A stretch of DNA of 64,000 bases, taken from assembly GCF_009768975.1 (NCBI RefSeq), contig NZ_CP035733.1, forward strand, positions 2,170,001 through 2,234,000, in the 5' to 3' direction. This document shows, piece after piece, positions 25,802 through 34,695 of the stretch (the stretch's first letter is position 1; every line of letters begins with the position of its first letter). The stretch is from Sphingorhabdus lacus (GTDB taxonomy: Bacteria > Pseudomonadota > Alphaproteobacteria > Sphingomonadales > Sphingomonadaceae). The position numbers were made by a program, and so were the translations under genes. The notes under the pieces are model-generated. The model saw nothing but the letters and a program-made list of their open reading frames with translations, had not been told where the DNA came from and searched no databases.

Positions 25802-26923
25802 ATGTCTGAATTTGTCGACAATCTGACTTGGAAGTCCCGATGGGTGTTGCGCCGCAACGCTATTTTGGGGAGTCCCGCCTTTCAACGTTGGGCTTCACGC
25901 ACGCCATTCATCCGATTGATCGCGCGGCGTCGCGCGGCTGCCCAGTTCGATATGATTGCTGGATTTGTTTATACGCAAATTCTGACCGCCTTTGTCGAAG
26001 CCGAACTGATACCCTATCTGCAGAGCGGACTTAGAACCGTGGACGCCATCGTTCAATTTGCCGGGCTGGAGGAAGATGCAACGGTTCGGTTATTGAAAGC
26101 TGGCCAATCTCTCAAGATATGCGAGTCGCCCCAGCCCGGCATGTGGACGTTGGGGGAAGCTGGCGCGCCGCTATCGGCGAATAAGGGCGCTATGGCGATG
26201 ATCAGGCACCATCATCTACTTTATACAGATCTCGCACGACCCTTGGCTCTACTAGGTCAAGGACGGCAGACCGAGACAGCATTGTCGGCCTATTGGACTT
26301 ATGCGTCCAAAACTGAAAGCGACGCGGGCGCTGAGGGCTATTCTGCGTTGATGGCAGCCACACAACCTATGGTTTCCGAGCAGATCCTGGATGCGTATGA
26401 CTTCGCCCAACATCGTCGGATACTGGATATCGGCGGCGGATCAGGGGCATTTTCTACGGCCGTAGCTGCGTCGGCATGCCAGCTCAAAATCGGGATATTC
26501 GACTTACCCGGCGTGATTGCGGAGGCAGAAAAACGACTCGGGCGCGACTCAATTTCGGCGGACTTCACGCTGCACCCAGGCAGCTTCAAGGAAACGCCGA
26601 TTCCACAAGGTTATGATTTGATCACGCTTGTCCGGATACTCCATGACCATGATGACGCGGTATGCAGTGCCCTTTTGTCCAAGGTTTATGCGGCTTTACC
26701 GTATGGTGGGCGCCTCTTGGTCGTAGAGCCTATGGCTGATACGCCGACTGCCCAACCTATGGGCGAAGCCTATTTTGGCATGTATTTGTGGGCAATGGGT
26801 TCCGGTCGTCCGCGTTCAAGTCAAGAGACAAGCGCCATGCTCCGCAACGCCGGGTTCACGACGATAAAACCCGTTAAAACGGCGCTTCCCATCATCACAC
26901 GCGCCATTGTCGCCATTAAATGA
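25802..26923 (+). CDS. crtF: Demethylspheroidene/hydroxyneurosporene O-methyltransferase CrtF
   Basis: A 373-aa SAM-dependent O-methyltransferase that methylates the tertiary hydroxyl made by CrtC. It shows motif I 'ILDIGGGSGAFSTAVAAS', 'FDLPGVIAEAE', and the plant-OMT-like 'RILHDHDD' and 'LLVVEPMADTP'. The start at 25802 gives an N-terminus of normal size; the preceding sequence has no good ribosome site. It is the first gene of the crtF-bchCXYZ-pufBALM block, the classical superoperon arrangement. Confidence 0.93.
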   Translation: MSEFVDNLTWKSRWVLRRNAILGSPAFQRWASRTPFIRLIARRRAAAQFDMIAGFVYTQILTAFVEAELIPYLQSGLRTVDAIVQFAGLEEDATVRLLKAGQSLKICESPQPGMWTLGEAGAPLSANKGAMAMIRHHHLLYTDLARPLALLGQGRQTETALSAYWTYASKTESDAGAEGYSALMAATQPMVSEQILDAYDFAQHRRILDIGGGSGAFSTAVAASACQLKIGIFDLPGVIAEAEKRLGRDSISADFTLHPGSFKETPIPQGYDLITLVRILHDHDDAVCSALLSKVYAALPYGGRLLVVEPMADTPTAQPMGEAYFGMYLWAMGSGRPRSSQETSAMLRNAGFTTIKPVKTALPIITRAIVAIK

Positions 26924-26931
26924 CAAAGAAC

Positions 26932-26949
26932 TGTCCAATTTATTTGACA
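26932..26949. promoter_or_regulatory. PpsR/CrtJ box 1 upstream of bchC
   Basis: TGTCCAATTTATTTGACA is a perfect TGT-N12-ACA match, the known PpsR/CrtJ consensus. It lies 8 bp before a second perfect site, in the crtF-bchC spacer. Confidence 0.85.
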
Positions 26950-26957
26950 ATTAATTA

Positions 26958-26975
26958 TGTTCCGATAATTTGACA
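26958..26975. promoter_or_regulatory. PpsR/CrtJ box 2 upstream of bchC
   Basis: TGTTCCGATAATTTGACA is a second perfect TGT-N12-ACA. The start-to-start distance to box 1 is 26 bp, about two and a half helical turns, as expected for cooperative binding at bchC. Confidence 0.85.
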
Positions 26976-27035
26976 CCTGACAGAGTCTCTACCCAGCAAA
27001 GTGGGGAGAAGAGACCGCAGGAGGATCGGGTAGTC

Positions 27036-27971
27036 TTGGATAGTTTAGCCATCATTTTTGATGCACCTGGCAGTCTGGAAATGCGCAAAACCGCGCTGAC
27101 CGCCATGGGTTGTGATGATGTGCTCGTCGAAATCCATTACAGCGGTATCAGCACCGGCACCGAAAAGCTCTTGTGGACTGGCCAGATGCCGAGCTTTCCC
27201 GGAATGGGGTACCCTTTAGTGCCTGGATATGAGTCGGTCGGACGAATCGTTGATGCGGGACCCGACCACCAGAACCGGATGGGCGAATGGGTCTTCGTTC
27301 CCGGTGCGAGTTGTTATCGCGACGCACGGGGCCTTTTTGGTGGTGCAGCCCGGACCCTGATCGTAGCCTCGGCACGCGCCATGCCCATCAAGGAAGAATT
27401 GGCAGAAAAGGGCATATTATATGCACTGGCGGCGACCGCCCTTCATGCTATCTGCCACGGAGAATTGCCGCAGCTGATAATCGGCCATGGCATTTTGGGT
27501 CGCCTTTTGGCACGACTTACTTTGGCCGCCGGCGCTCCAGCACCTATTGTGTGGGACACCAACCCAGCGCGCCAGAATGGCGCACAAGGTTATCGCGTTA
27601 TACACCCCGATGCAGATGAGCGTCGCGACTATCGCCATATATATGATGTCAGCGGTGATGCTTCTTCCATCAATGCGTTCATGGGCCGACTGGCAAAGGG
27701 TGGCGAATTGGTTTTGGCCGGTTTCTATAGCCAGCCTATCAGCTTCGCCTTTCCATTGGCGTTTCAAAAAGAAGCCCGGCTCCGTGTCGCTGCCGAATGG
27801 CAACCGGAAGACCTGTCCTCTGTCCACGCGTTGATAGAAACAGGTGCGCTGGATCTCTCAGAACTCATCACAAATATTTCGTCCGCTTCGAACGCGCGCG
27901 ATGCCTACCCCGAAGCCTTTAAAAACCCCGACTGCCTGAAAATGGTTCTCGATTGGAGAGAATGCGAATGA
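27036..27971 (+). CDS. bchC: 3-hydroxyethyl bacteriochlorophyllide a dehydrogenase BchC
   Basis: A 311-aa zinc-type alcohol-dehydrogenase relative that oxidises the 3-hydroxyethyl group to 3-acetyl in bacteriochlorophyll a synthesis. It shows 'DVLVEIHYSGISTGTEKLLW', 'GMGYPLVPGYESVGRIVDAG', 'GHGILGRLLARL' and 'GELVLAGFYSQP'. The start is taken at TTG 27036, just before the conserved N-terminus ('LDSLAIIFDAPG'); AGGAGG lies 11 nt upstream. A farther TTG at 26970 falls inside PpsR box 2 and is unlikely. Overlaps bchX by ATGA. Confidence 0.93.
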   Translation: MDSLAIIFDAPGSLEMRKTALTAMGCDDVLVEIHYSGISTGTEKLLWTGQMPSFPGMGYPLVPGYESVGRIVDAGPDHQNRMGEWVFVPGASCYRDARGLFGGAARTLIVASARAMPIKEELAEKGILYALAATALHAICHGELPQLIIGHGILGRLLARLTLAAGAPAPIVWDTNPARQNGAQGYRVIHPDADERRDYRHIYDVSGDASSINAFMGRLAKGGELVLAGFYSQPISFAFPLAFQKEARLRVAAEWQPEDLSSVHALIETGALDLSELITNISSASNARDAYPEAFKNPDCLKMVLDWRECE

Positions 27972-28951
27972 CGATGCTCGACATAGATGCCTTGCGTCAA
28001 GAGGCCGCCATTGAACCCGATCCGGTTCCCCAGGGCGAGGTAAAGAAGGAAACGCAGATTATTGCGATCTACGGTAAGGGCGGCTCGGGTAAAAGTTTTG
28101 CGCTGTCAAACCTGAGCTACATGATGGCGCAGCAAGGCAAGCGCGTATTGCTGATTGGATGTGATCCGAAATCCGATACGACGTCGCTGCTGTTCGGCGG
28201 GAAAAGCTGCCCTACCATTATCGAGACATCAAGCGCCAAGAAACTGGCCGGTGAAGAAGTTGGCATCGAAGATGTCTGCTTCCAACGCGATGGTGTCTTC
28301 GCAATGGAGCTTGGTGGGCCGGAAGTAGGCCGCGGCTGCGGTGGGCGTGGAATTATCCATGGTTTCGAGCTTCTGGAAAAACTCGGCTTCCATGATTGGG
28401 GCTTCGATTATGTCTTGCTTGATTTCTTGGGAGATGTCGTCTGCGGCGGCTTCGGCCTGCCCATTGCACGGGATATGTGCCAGAAGGTGATCGTTGTCGG
28501 GTCTAATGACCTACAATCGCTTTATGTCGCCAACAATGTCTGCAAGGCGGTCGAATATTTCCGCAAGATGGGCGGTAATGTCGGCGTTGCAGGCATGATC
28601 ATCAACAAGGATGATGGCACCGGTGAAGCTCAGGCATTTGCCAATGCGGTCGATATTCCTGTCCTTATTTCCATTCCTGCTAACGAAGATATCCGCCGTA
28701 AGTCCGCCAACTACCAAATCATCGGCACACCCGACAGCGAGTGGGGCAGCCTGTTTGCAGAGCTCGCCGAAAATGTCGCCATTGCACCGCCACAGCAACC
28801 CAAGCCCTTGGAGCAAGACGGACTTCTCGGTCTTTTCTCCCCCGACGAAGTTGGCGGCGGCGTGCAGCTCGTTCCTGCTACCCAGGCTGATATGCGCGGG
28901 GGAACCTATGAGCAGAAACCATCACTCGAAGTGATTTATGACGAGGTCTGA
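27968..28951 (+). CDS. bchX: Chlorophyllide a reductase iron protein BchX
   Basis: A 327-aa nitrogenase-like Fe protein that passes electrons to BchYZ for reduction of ring B of chlorophyllide a. It has the P-loop 'GKGGSGKS', switch 'GCDPKSDTT', and cluster cysteines in 'GRGCGGRGI' and '[11 protein letters not shown]'. The 'GGSGKS' variant (Ser rather than Ile) separates BchX from BchL. The ATG start overlaps the bchC stop (ATGA), with GGAGAG upstream. Confidence 0.97.
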   Translation: MTMLDIDALRQEAAIEPDPVPQGEVKKETQIIAIYGKGGSGKSFALSNLSYMMAQQGKRVLLIGCDPKSDTTSLLFGGKSCPTIIETSSAKKLAGEEVGIEDVCFQRDGVFAMELGGPEVGRGCGGRGIIHGFELLEKLGFHDWGFDYVLLDFLGDVVCGGFGLPIARDMCQKVIVVGSNDLQSLYVANNVCKAVEYFRKMGGNVGVAGMIINKDDGTGEAQAFANAVDIPVLISIPANEDIRRKSANYQIIGTPDSEWGSLFAELAENVAIAPPQQPKPLEQDGLLGLFSPDEVGGGVQLVPATQADMRGGTYEQKPSLEVIYDEV

Positions 28952-28954
28952 TGC

Positions 28955-30496
28955 GTGACTGAACTAACCCCCCTTACCGGAAATGCACGTGCACCAGATC
29001 GCATAGATCTGTCTGCCGAGCCGGAGACGGGTGCAGGATGTCATGGCGGTAAAGACACCATGATCGAAGCCGCCAAAAAGGCTGGCAAGACCGAGATATT
29101 GGACCAATATGCCCAGGACTATCCCTTGGGTCCTCATGACCAACCTCAATCCATGTGCCCTGCTTTCGGCTCGCTGCGCGTTGGACTTCGTATGAGGCGT
29201 ACAGCAACAATCCTGTCGGGATCGGCGTGCTGCGTTTACGGCCTAACGTTCACATCGCACTTTTACGGCGCCCGCCGGAGCGTCGGTTATGTACCATTCA
29301 GTTCGGAAACCCTGGTCACAGGAAAATTATTCGAAGATATCAAAGAGGCTGTCGAACAGATGGCCAACCCTGAAAAATATGACACCATCGTCGTCACCAA
29401 TCTGTGTGTGCCGACTGCGAGCGGCGTGCCGTTAAGGCTGCTGCCCGATTCTCTAAATGGTGTCCGCGTGATCGGCATTGATGTGCCGGGCTTCGGCATC
29501 CCAACCCATGCCGAAGCCAAAGATGTCCTCGCTGGGGCAATGTTGAAATATGCCCGCGAAGAGGCAGAACAAGGTCCGGTAGCCGCGCCCTCGGCGCTGC
29601 CGGACCGCCCGTCGGTAACCTTGTTGGGAGAAATGTTTCCCGCCGACCCCATGGGCATAGCGCATATGCTGGAACCCTTGGGTTTGGCAGCAGGCCCCGT
29701 CGTACCAACACGTGAATGGCGCGAACTCTATGCTGCGCTTGATGGCGCGGTTATCGCCGCAATCCATCCGTTCTACACCGCAAGTGTACGTGAATTTGAA
29801 GCCGCGGGTCGCAAAGTCGTTGGTTCCGCGCCCGTCGGGCGCGATGGAACGGCGGCGTGGCTGAAGTCGATCGGCGAAGCAACCGGTGCAAGCGCCGAAC
29901 AAATTGCCGTTGCTCAAAATACGATTCTACCGGCAATCCAAGGAGCGCTCGCTGCCAAACCGATTAAGGGCCGCATTACCGTTTCTGGCTACGAAGGTTC
30001 CGAATTGCTTGTCGCGCGGTTGCTGATCGAGAGCGGCGCGGATGTGCCTTATGTGGGAACCGCTTGCCCTCAGACAAAATGGTCTGAACCCGACCGCGAA
30101 TGGCTGGAGGCCAAAGGCGTCCGTGTTAAATATCGTGCCAGTCTTGAACAGGATATCGCAGCGGTCGAAGAGTACGGTCCCGATCTTGCGATCGGCACCA
30201 CACCGGTTGTCCAGCACGCCAAGGCGAAAGCGATTCCGGCGCTCTATTTCACCAATCTGATTTCTGCACGCCCCCTCATGGGACCGGGGGGGGCGGGGAG
30301 TTTGGCTCAGGTTGTCAACATGGCAATCAACAACCGTGTGCGCTTTGACAAGATGCAGGAATTTTTCGACGGTGTCGGCGAAGGCTATACCGGCGGCATC
30401 TGGGAAGACACACCCACCGACCGGCCGAAGTTCAAAGCGAAATATGCCGCACAAAACGCATTAGCCGCCAAAGCGGCGGAGGCGATCGGCTCGTGA
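28955..30496 (+). CDS. bchY: Chlorophyllide a reductase subunit Y (BchY)
   Basis: A 513-aa NifD-like catalytic subunit of the ring-B reductase. It shows '[20 protein letters not shown]', '[20 protein letters not shown]' and '[15 protein letters not shown]', giving the cysteines expected for a 4Fe-4S cluster shared with BchZ. It starts with GTG at 28955, 3 bp after bchX, and ends in a GTGA overlap with bchZ. Confidence 0.97.
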   Translation: MTELTPLTGNARAPDRIDLSAEPETGAGCHGGKDTMIEAAKKAGKTEILDQYAQDYPLGPHDQPQSMCPAFGSLRVGLRMRRTATILSGSACCVYGLTFTSHFYGARRSVGYVPFSSETLVTGKLFEDIKEAVEQMANPEKYDTIVVTNLCVPTASGVPLRLLPDSLNGVRVIGIDVPGFGIPTHAEAKDVLAGAMLKYAREEAEQGPVAAPSALPDRPSVTLLGEMFPADPMGIAHMLEPLGLAAGPVVPTREWRELYAALDGAVIAAIHPFYTASVREFEAAGRKVVGSAPVGRDGTAAWLKSIGEATGASAEQIAVAQNTILPAIQGALAAKPIKGRITVSGYEGSELLVARLLIESGADVPYVGTACPQTKWSEPDREWLEAKGVRVKYRASLEQDIAAVEEYGPDLAIGTTPVVQHAKAKAIPALYFTNLISARPLMGPGGAGSLAQVVNMAINNRVRFDKMQEFFDGVGEGYTGGIWEDTPTDRPKFKAKYAAQNALAAKAAEAIGS

Positions 30497-31938
30497 CGCT
30501 TATTCTCGATCATGATCGCGCAGGCGGATACTGGGGCGCTGTTTACGCATTTACTGCCGTCAAAGGCCTGCAAGTCATCATCGACGGCCCGGTGGGCTGC
30601 GAGAATTTACCTGTAACTTCGGTGCTGCACTATACCGACGGCCTCCCCCCGCATGAACTGCCTATCGTGGTGACAGGCCTCGGCGAAGAAGAGCTTGGCA
30701 AAACGGGTACCGAAGGCGCGATGCGCCGTGCCTGGCGGTCACTCGATCCCGACCTGCCGGCGGTTGTGGTAACCGGGTCGATAGCCGAAATGATCGGCGG
30801 TGGTGTTACGCCCGAAGGCACGAACATCAAACGGTTCCTGCCCCGCACCATCGATGAAGATCAATGGCAGTCGGAAGACCGGGCCCTGTCGTGGCTCTGG
30901 ACCGAATTTGGCCCCAAAAAGGTTCACGCCCCCTCGATATTGAAAGAAGGCGAGAAGCCCAAGGTCAACATCATCGGGCCTTCCTATGGCATGTTCAACA
31001 TGCCGTCCGACCTCGCGGAAATACGCCGCCTCGTGGAAGGCATTGGCGGCGAAGTGAACCTGGTGTTCCCACTGGGGACACACCTTGCGGATATTCACAA
31101 GCTGGCGCACGCATCGGTCAACATTTGCATGTACCGTGAATTCGGCCGCAACCTGTGCGAACTGCTTGAGCGTCCCTATCTGCAGGCTCCGGTCGGCCTC
31201 GATTCCACGACCAAATTCTTGCGGCAGTTGGGCGAATTGACGGGCCTTGATCCCGAACCCTTTATCGTAAAAGAAAAGCATACGACCATCAAACCCTTGT
31301 GGGATTTGTGGCGTTCGGTGACGCAGGATTTCTTCGGCACCGCCAGCTTCGGCATTGTTGCAAACGACACCTACGCCCGGGGCATCCGGAAATTCCTTGA
31401 AGACGATATGGGCCTGCCCTGTCATTTTGCCTTCGGTCGCAAGGCCGGCGTCAAGACCGACAATCACGCCGTCCGCGATGCGATTGCCGCCAATCCGCCG
31501 CTAGTCGTTTTCGGTAGCTATAACGAACGCATGTATATGGCCGAATGTGGCGCGCGCGGCATTTTCATTCCCGCATCCTTCCCCGGCGCGGCGATCCGCC
31601 GCCATACCGGAACCCCCTATATGGGCTATTCCGGTGCAACTTATCTGATCCAGGAAGTGTGCAATGCGTTGTTCGACGCGCTGTTTCATATCCTGCCGCT
31701 GTCTACCCAAATGGATGCAGGCGCAGCCACCCCTTCCCGGCGTGAAGCCGCGCTGCGCTGGGACCGTGACGCAAAAGAGAAACTGGATGCCATCGTAGAG
31801 GCGCAACCCGTCCTCGTGCGCATCTCGGCCGCCAAGAATTTGCGCGATGCGGCCGAACGTGGCGCACGCCATGCAGGTGAAGACCATGTTTCAGCCGACC
31901 GGCTTGCGGCGGCTATGCTTGAAGGAGCCGGCGTATGA
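30493..31938 (+). CDS. bchZ: Chlorophyllide a reductase subunit Z (BchZ)
   Basis: A 481-aa NifK-like subunit that binds chlorophyllide with BchY. It shows '[20 protein letters not shown]', '[19 protein letters not shown]', '[19 protein letters not shown]' and '[20 protein letters not shown]'. GTG start overlapping the bchY stop. Its stop codon overlaps, by ATGA, the ATG of a 44-codon open frame that leads into pufB. Confidence 0.97.
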   Translation: MTLILDHDRAGGYWGAVYAFTAVKGLQVIIDGPVGCENLPVTSVLHYTDGLPPHELPIVVTGLGEEELGKTGTEGAMRRAWRSLDPDLPAVVVTGSIAEMIGGGVTPEGTNIKRFLPRTIDEDQWQSEDRALSWLWTEFGPKKVHAPSILKEGEKPKVNIIGPSYGMFNMPSDLAEIRRLVEGIGGEVNLVFPLGTHLADIHKLAHASVNICMYREFGRNLCELLERPYLQAPVGLDSTTKFLRQLGELTGLDPEPFIVKEKHTTIKPLWDLWRSVTQDFFGTASFGIVANDTYARGIRKFLEDDMGLPCHFAFGRKAGVKTDNHAVRDAIAANPPLVVFGSYNERMYMAECGARGIFIPASFPGAAIRRHTGTPYMGYSGATYLIQEVCNALFDALFHILPLSTQMDAGAATPSRREAALRWDRDAKEKLDAIVEAQPVLVRISAAKNLRDAAERGARHAGEDHVSADRLAAAMLEGAGV

Positions 31939-32069
31939 TCCGCTCCATTTATTCATCCGGTACTGACCGGATGTCCGAAACCTTGGCAGCGTCAGGTGCT
32001 GCAAGGCAACCGCCCGGGAGAGGTGCGTGGTGCAACTCGATTGGGGCTAATATGGAGAAGGGAATATGA
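31935..32069 (+). CDS. Possible 44-aa coupling ORF between bchZ and pufB
   Basis: The ATG overlaps the bchZ stop (ATGA) and the TGA overlaps the pufB start (ATATGA), so the frame fills the spacer exactly. The product begins '[18 protein letters not shown]'. It has no membrane segment and no recognised domain, and it is not PufQ. It may be a real small protein, a translational bridge, or chance. Low confidence. Confidence 0.3.
   Translation: MIRSIYSSGTDRMSETLAASGAARQPPGRGAWCNSIGANMEKGI
31954..31973. promoter_or_regulatory. Hairpin in the bchZ-pufB spacer
   Basis: The perfect stem CATCCGGT/ACCGGATG has an ACTG loop and no T-run, so it is not a terminator. A likely 5' stabilising or processing hairpin for the puf transcript. 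Confidence 0.5.
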
Positions 32070-32293
32070 GCGATAACGAACGCTTTGGCCCGGGGGCATA
32101 TCTGACCCCGGAAGAAGCCAAGGAATTTCACAAAATGTTTGTGAGCAGCTTCATCATTTTCACCATTATCGCGATTGTCGCGCATATATTGGTGTGGAGT
32201 TGGAGGCCGTGGTTCCCCAGCGTTAATGGCTACGCCATGCTGGAAGACACCATGCAGCTTGCAAGCGCAACCATCATGACATTTTTAGCATAA
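32066..32293 (+). CDS. pufB: LH1 light-harvesting beta subunit, with C-terminal extension
   Basis: A 75-aa LH1 beta polypeptide. The core 'LTPEEAKEFHKMFV' (His22) and 'IAIVAHILVWSWRPWF' (His40, the bacteriochlorophyll ligand) match the family. LH1 beta normally ends soon after WRPWF (about 46-50 aa); here 25 further residues follow ('PSVNGYAMLEDTMQLASATI...'). GGAGAAGGG precedes the ATG. It pairs with PufA to build the ring around the reaction centre. Confidence 0.95.
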   Translation: MSDNERFGPGAYLTPEEAKEFHKMFVSSFIIFTIIAIVAHILVWSWRPWFPSVNGYAMLEDTMQLASATIMTFLA

Positions 32294-32305
32294 GGAGGCG
32301 GTACC

Positions 32306-32515
32306 ATGTGGAGACTTTGGTTAATCTTCGATCCGCGCAGGACACTCGTTGCTTTGGCAATTTTCCTGTTCGTCTTGGCACTGCTGATCCACTTCATCCT
32401 GTTGAGCACTGATCGCTTCAACTGGATCGAAGGTCCAGCGGTCGCACCGGCAGCGGCTGTAGCAGCTCCTGCTGCGGCTCCGGCGGCAGCGCCGGCTGCT
32501 GCACCGGCTAGCTGA
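32306..32515 (+). CDS. pufA: LH1 light-harvesting alpha subunit, with Ala/Pro-rich tail
   Basis: A 69-aa LH1 alpha polypeptide: '[20 protein letters not shown]', then His29 in '[17 protein letters not shown]'. From residue 43 the chain is almost only Ala and Pro ('[15 protein letters not shown]...'). AAGGAGG lies just before the ATG. The membrane core is canonical; the tail is low-complexity and of unknown role. Confidence 0.96.
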   Translation: MWRLWLIFDPRRTLVALAIFLFVLALLIHFILLSTDRFNWIEGPAVAPAAAVAAPAAAPAAAPAAAPAS

Positions 32516-32534
32516 CCTGAACCCAAGCCCCAAC

Positions 32535-32566
32535 GAGGTTCGTGGCGCACACGCACCACGGACCTC
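32535..32566. promoter_or_regulatory. pufA-pufL intercistronic hairpin
   Basis: An 11-bp stem GAGGTTCGTGG / CCACGGACCTC with one U-G pair and a 10-nt loop. A hairpin at this place in purple bacteria shields the pufBA message from 3' decay and so gives more LH1 than reaction centre; I infer the same role here. Confidence 0.75.
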
Positions 32567-32622
32567 CCGGGACAAAATATCTTAATCAGGTGGTCCACCG
32601 CACAGGTGGCAGGGGAAGTGCT

Positions 32623-33447
32623 ATGTCGCTGTTGAGTTTTGAAAGAAAATACCGTGTTCGCGGTGGAACGCTGATCGGCGGGGATCTGTTCGATTTCTGG
32701 ATCGGGCCTTTCTATGTCGGATTCTTCGGCGTTATCTCAGCGATATGCGCAATATTGGGAACGGCATTGATATTCTATGCCGCTTCTTTGGGCCCGACGT
32801 GGAACCCGTGGCTCATTTCGATTAATCCGCCTGATATCAAATATGGTCTGGGGCTCGCCCCCTTGAAAGAAGGCGGGTTCTGGCAAATCATCACAATGTG
32901 CGCGACGGGCGCCTTTGTGTCCTGGGCGTTACGCGAAGTCGAAATCTGCCGAAAGCTGGGCATGGGCTATCATGTTCCGATTGCCTTCGGCTTTGCCATT
33001 TTGGCTTATGTGACGCTTGTTGTCTTCCGGCCGTTCCTGTTGGGCGCCTGGGGCTATGGCTTTCCCTATGGAATTTTCAGCCACCTCGATTGGGTGTCGA
33101 ACACCGGGTATCAATATGTGAACTTCCATTATAATCCGGCGCATATGATCGCGGTGTCGTTCTTCTTTACGACCTGCTTTGCACTCGCTTTGCATGGTGC
33201 CTTGATCCTTTCCGCGGTTAATCCGAAAAAGGGCGAGAACGTCAAAACGCCGGAATATGAAGATACATTTTTCCGCGATTTCATCGGTTATTCGGTCGGC
33301 ACGATCGGCATCCACCGTCTCGGACTATTCCTCGCGCTGAGCGCAGGGTTCTGGAGCGCGGTGTGCATTATCATAGCCGGACCTCTTTATGCGGGCGGCT
33401 GGCCCGAATGGTGGGAATGGTGGCGCAACATTCCAATCTGGTCTTGA
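32623..33447 (+). CDS. pufL: Photosynthetic reaction centre L subunit
   Basis: A 274-aa L subunit with five membrane helices. The start at 32623 ('[20 protein letters not shown]') matches the family; AGGGGAAG precedes it. Ligand regions are visible: '[20 protein letters not shown]', '[13 protein letters not shown]' and '[20 protein letters not shown]', which carry the histidines for bacteriochlorophyll and the non-haem iron. Confidence 0.98.
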   Translation: MSLLSFERKYRVRGGTLIGGDLFDFWIGPFYVGFFGVISAICAILGTALIFYAASLGPTWNPWLISINPPDIKYGLGLAPLKEGGFWQIITMCATGAFVSWALREVEICRKLGMGYHVPIAFGFAILAYVTLVVFRPFLLGAWGYGFPYGIFSHLDWVSNTGYQYVNFHYNPAHMIAVSFFFTTCFALALHGALILSAVNPKKGENVKTPEYEDTFFRDFIGYSVGTIGIHRLGLFLALSAGFWSAVCIIIAGPLYAGGWPEWWEWWRNIPIWS

Positions 33448-33463
33448 GCGAAGGGGTAAAGAA

Positions 33464-34390
33464 ATGGCACGTTATCAAAACATATTTACCCAGGTTCAAC
33501 TGGTGCACGCCCCCGAAATGGGCATGCCCCTTCCCGCCCGGGACGAACCCCGCATTGCGCTGACAGGCGCAAGCTACTGGATGGGCAAATTCGGTCAGGC
33601 CCAGATTGGCCCGATCTATCTCGGCTGGCTTGGTCTTGCCTCGTTGCTCTTCGGCTTTTTCGCCATCGAGATAATCGGGCTCAACATGGCAGCCTCTGTA
33701 AACTGGGATCCGGTTGAATTCGTTCGCCAGTTCTTCTGGTTGACGTTGAACCCTCCGGGACCAGAGCATGGTTTCTCGCCCTTCGTCCCGCTTAAAGAAG
33801 GTGGCTGGTGGATATTGGCCGGCTTTTTCCTGACCCTTTCCATCCTCCTGTGGTGGGCGCGTGGATATCGCCGGGCACGGGCATTGGGGATGGGTACGCA
33901 TGTATCCTGGGCCTTTGCCGCGGCAATCTGGCTGTTCCTGGTGCTTGGCTTTATCCGTCCCTTTTTCATGGGGAGCTGGGCTGAGGCAGTTCCGTTCGGA
34001 ATCTTCTCGCATCTGGAATGGACGAACAATTTCTCGCTGCAATATGGCAACCTGTTCTACAATCCGTTCCACGCACTTTCGATTGTGTTCCTCTACGGGT
34101 CCGCCCTGTTGTTCGCAATGCATGGCGCGACCATCCTGGCGGTGGGTCGTTACGGCGGCGAGCGCGAGTTGGAGCAGATCACAGACCGTGGCACCGCTTC
34201 GGAGCGGGCAGCGCTTTTCTGGAGATGGACAATGGGCTTCAACGCCACGATGGAATCAATCCATCGCTGGGCTTGGTGGTTCGCCGTGCTCTGCCCGTTG
34301 ACCGGTGGTATCGGTATCCTGCTGACCGGAACGGTCGTCGACAACTGGTATCTTTGGGCTATCGAACATGGATATGCGCCGGAATATTAA
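33464..34390 (+). CDS. pufM: Photosynthetic reaction centre M subunit
   Basis: A 308-aa M subunit. It starts '[14 protein letters not shown]' and includes '[20 protein letters not shown]', '[18 protein letters not shown]', '[20 protein letters not shown]' (the Glu/His iron ligands) and '[18 protein letters not shown]'. It is the last gene of the puf operon: no pufC follows, and a terminator lies 22 bp downstream. Confidence 0.98.
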   Translation: MARYQNIFTQVQLVHAPEMGMPLPARDEPRIALTGASYWMGKFGQAQIGPIYLGWLGLASLLFGFFAIEIIGLNMAASVNWDPVEFVRQFFWLTLNPPGPEHGFSPFVPLKEGGWWILAGFFLTLSILLWWARGYRRARALGMGTHVSWAFAAAIWLFLVLGFIRPFFMGSWAEAVPFGIFSHLEWTNNFSLQYGNLFYNPFHALSIVFLYGSALLFAMHGATILAVGRYGGERELEQITDRGTASERAALFWRWTMGFNATMESIHRWAWWFAVLCPLTGGIGILLTGTVVDNWYLWAIEHGYAPEY

Positions 34391-34412
34391 AGGCGCAGTT
34401 CACAGACTTTTC

Positions 34413-34445
34413 AAAAAACCCGGTCTTCAACGACCGGGTTTTTTT
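34413..34445. terminator. Bidirectional terminator after pufM
   Basis: The 13-bp stem AAAAAACCCGGTC/GACCGGGTTTTTT has a 6-nt loop. The T-run serves the plus strand, and the A-run on the other arm serves the converging minus-strand operon, whose last stop codon lies in this run. Confidence 0.92.
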
Positions 34446-34695
34446 ATTTGCCCATGCGCCGTTGTCGAAGATCAAAAATATGGACCGGGAACGCCAGCGC
34501 CAAGGGTATCGAAATATAGGGCCAAGCCATTCCCGTCAGAGCGGACCGCAACGCGATCATCATCAATACGGCCGGTAGCAGAGCAGATCCGATGGATATC
34601 CAGCTGCCCCCACGGTACTTCAGCCAAATCGCTTCAATCGCCAAGACAGCCAGTACGACGTCCACCGCACGACCGCTGGCGAAGAATTCGTCCAT
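34444..34695 (-). CDS. Small membrane protein downstream of tspO (83 aa)
   Basis: An 83-aa protein with two to three hydrophobic segments ('VDVVLAVLAIEAIWLKY', 'IGSALLPAVLMMIALRSAL', 'MAWPYISIPLALAFPVHIF') and a basic end. It starts at the ATG that overlaps the tspO stop as TGATG, and is the last gene of the bchG-pucC-bchP-tspO unit. I do not recognise a family; the tight coupling suggests that it works with TspO or in pigment-membrane handling. Confidence 0.75.
   Translation of the reverse strand: MDEFFASGRAVDVVLAVLAIEAIWLKYRGGSWISIGSALLPAVLMMIALRSALTGMAWPYISIPLALAFPVHIFDLRQRRMGK

Noticed and set aside
31954..31973. Hairpin before pufB as a terminator of bchZ
   Set aside because: There is no T-run after the stem, and bchZ and puf genes form a classical superoperon.
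31949..32185. 78-aa minus-strand frame opposite the pufB start
   Set aside because: It is antisense to pufB and the bchZ-pufB spacer and shows no family features; pufB is certain.
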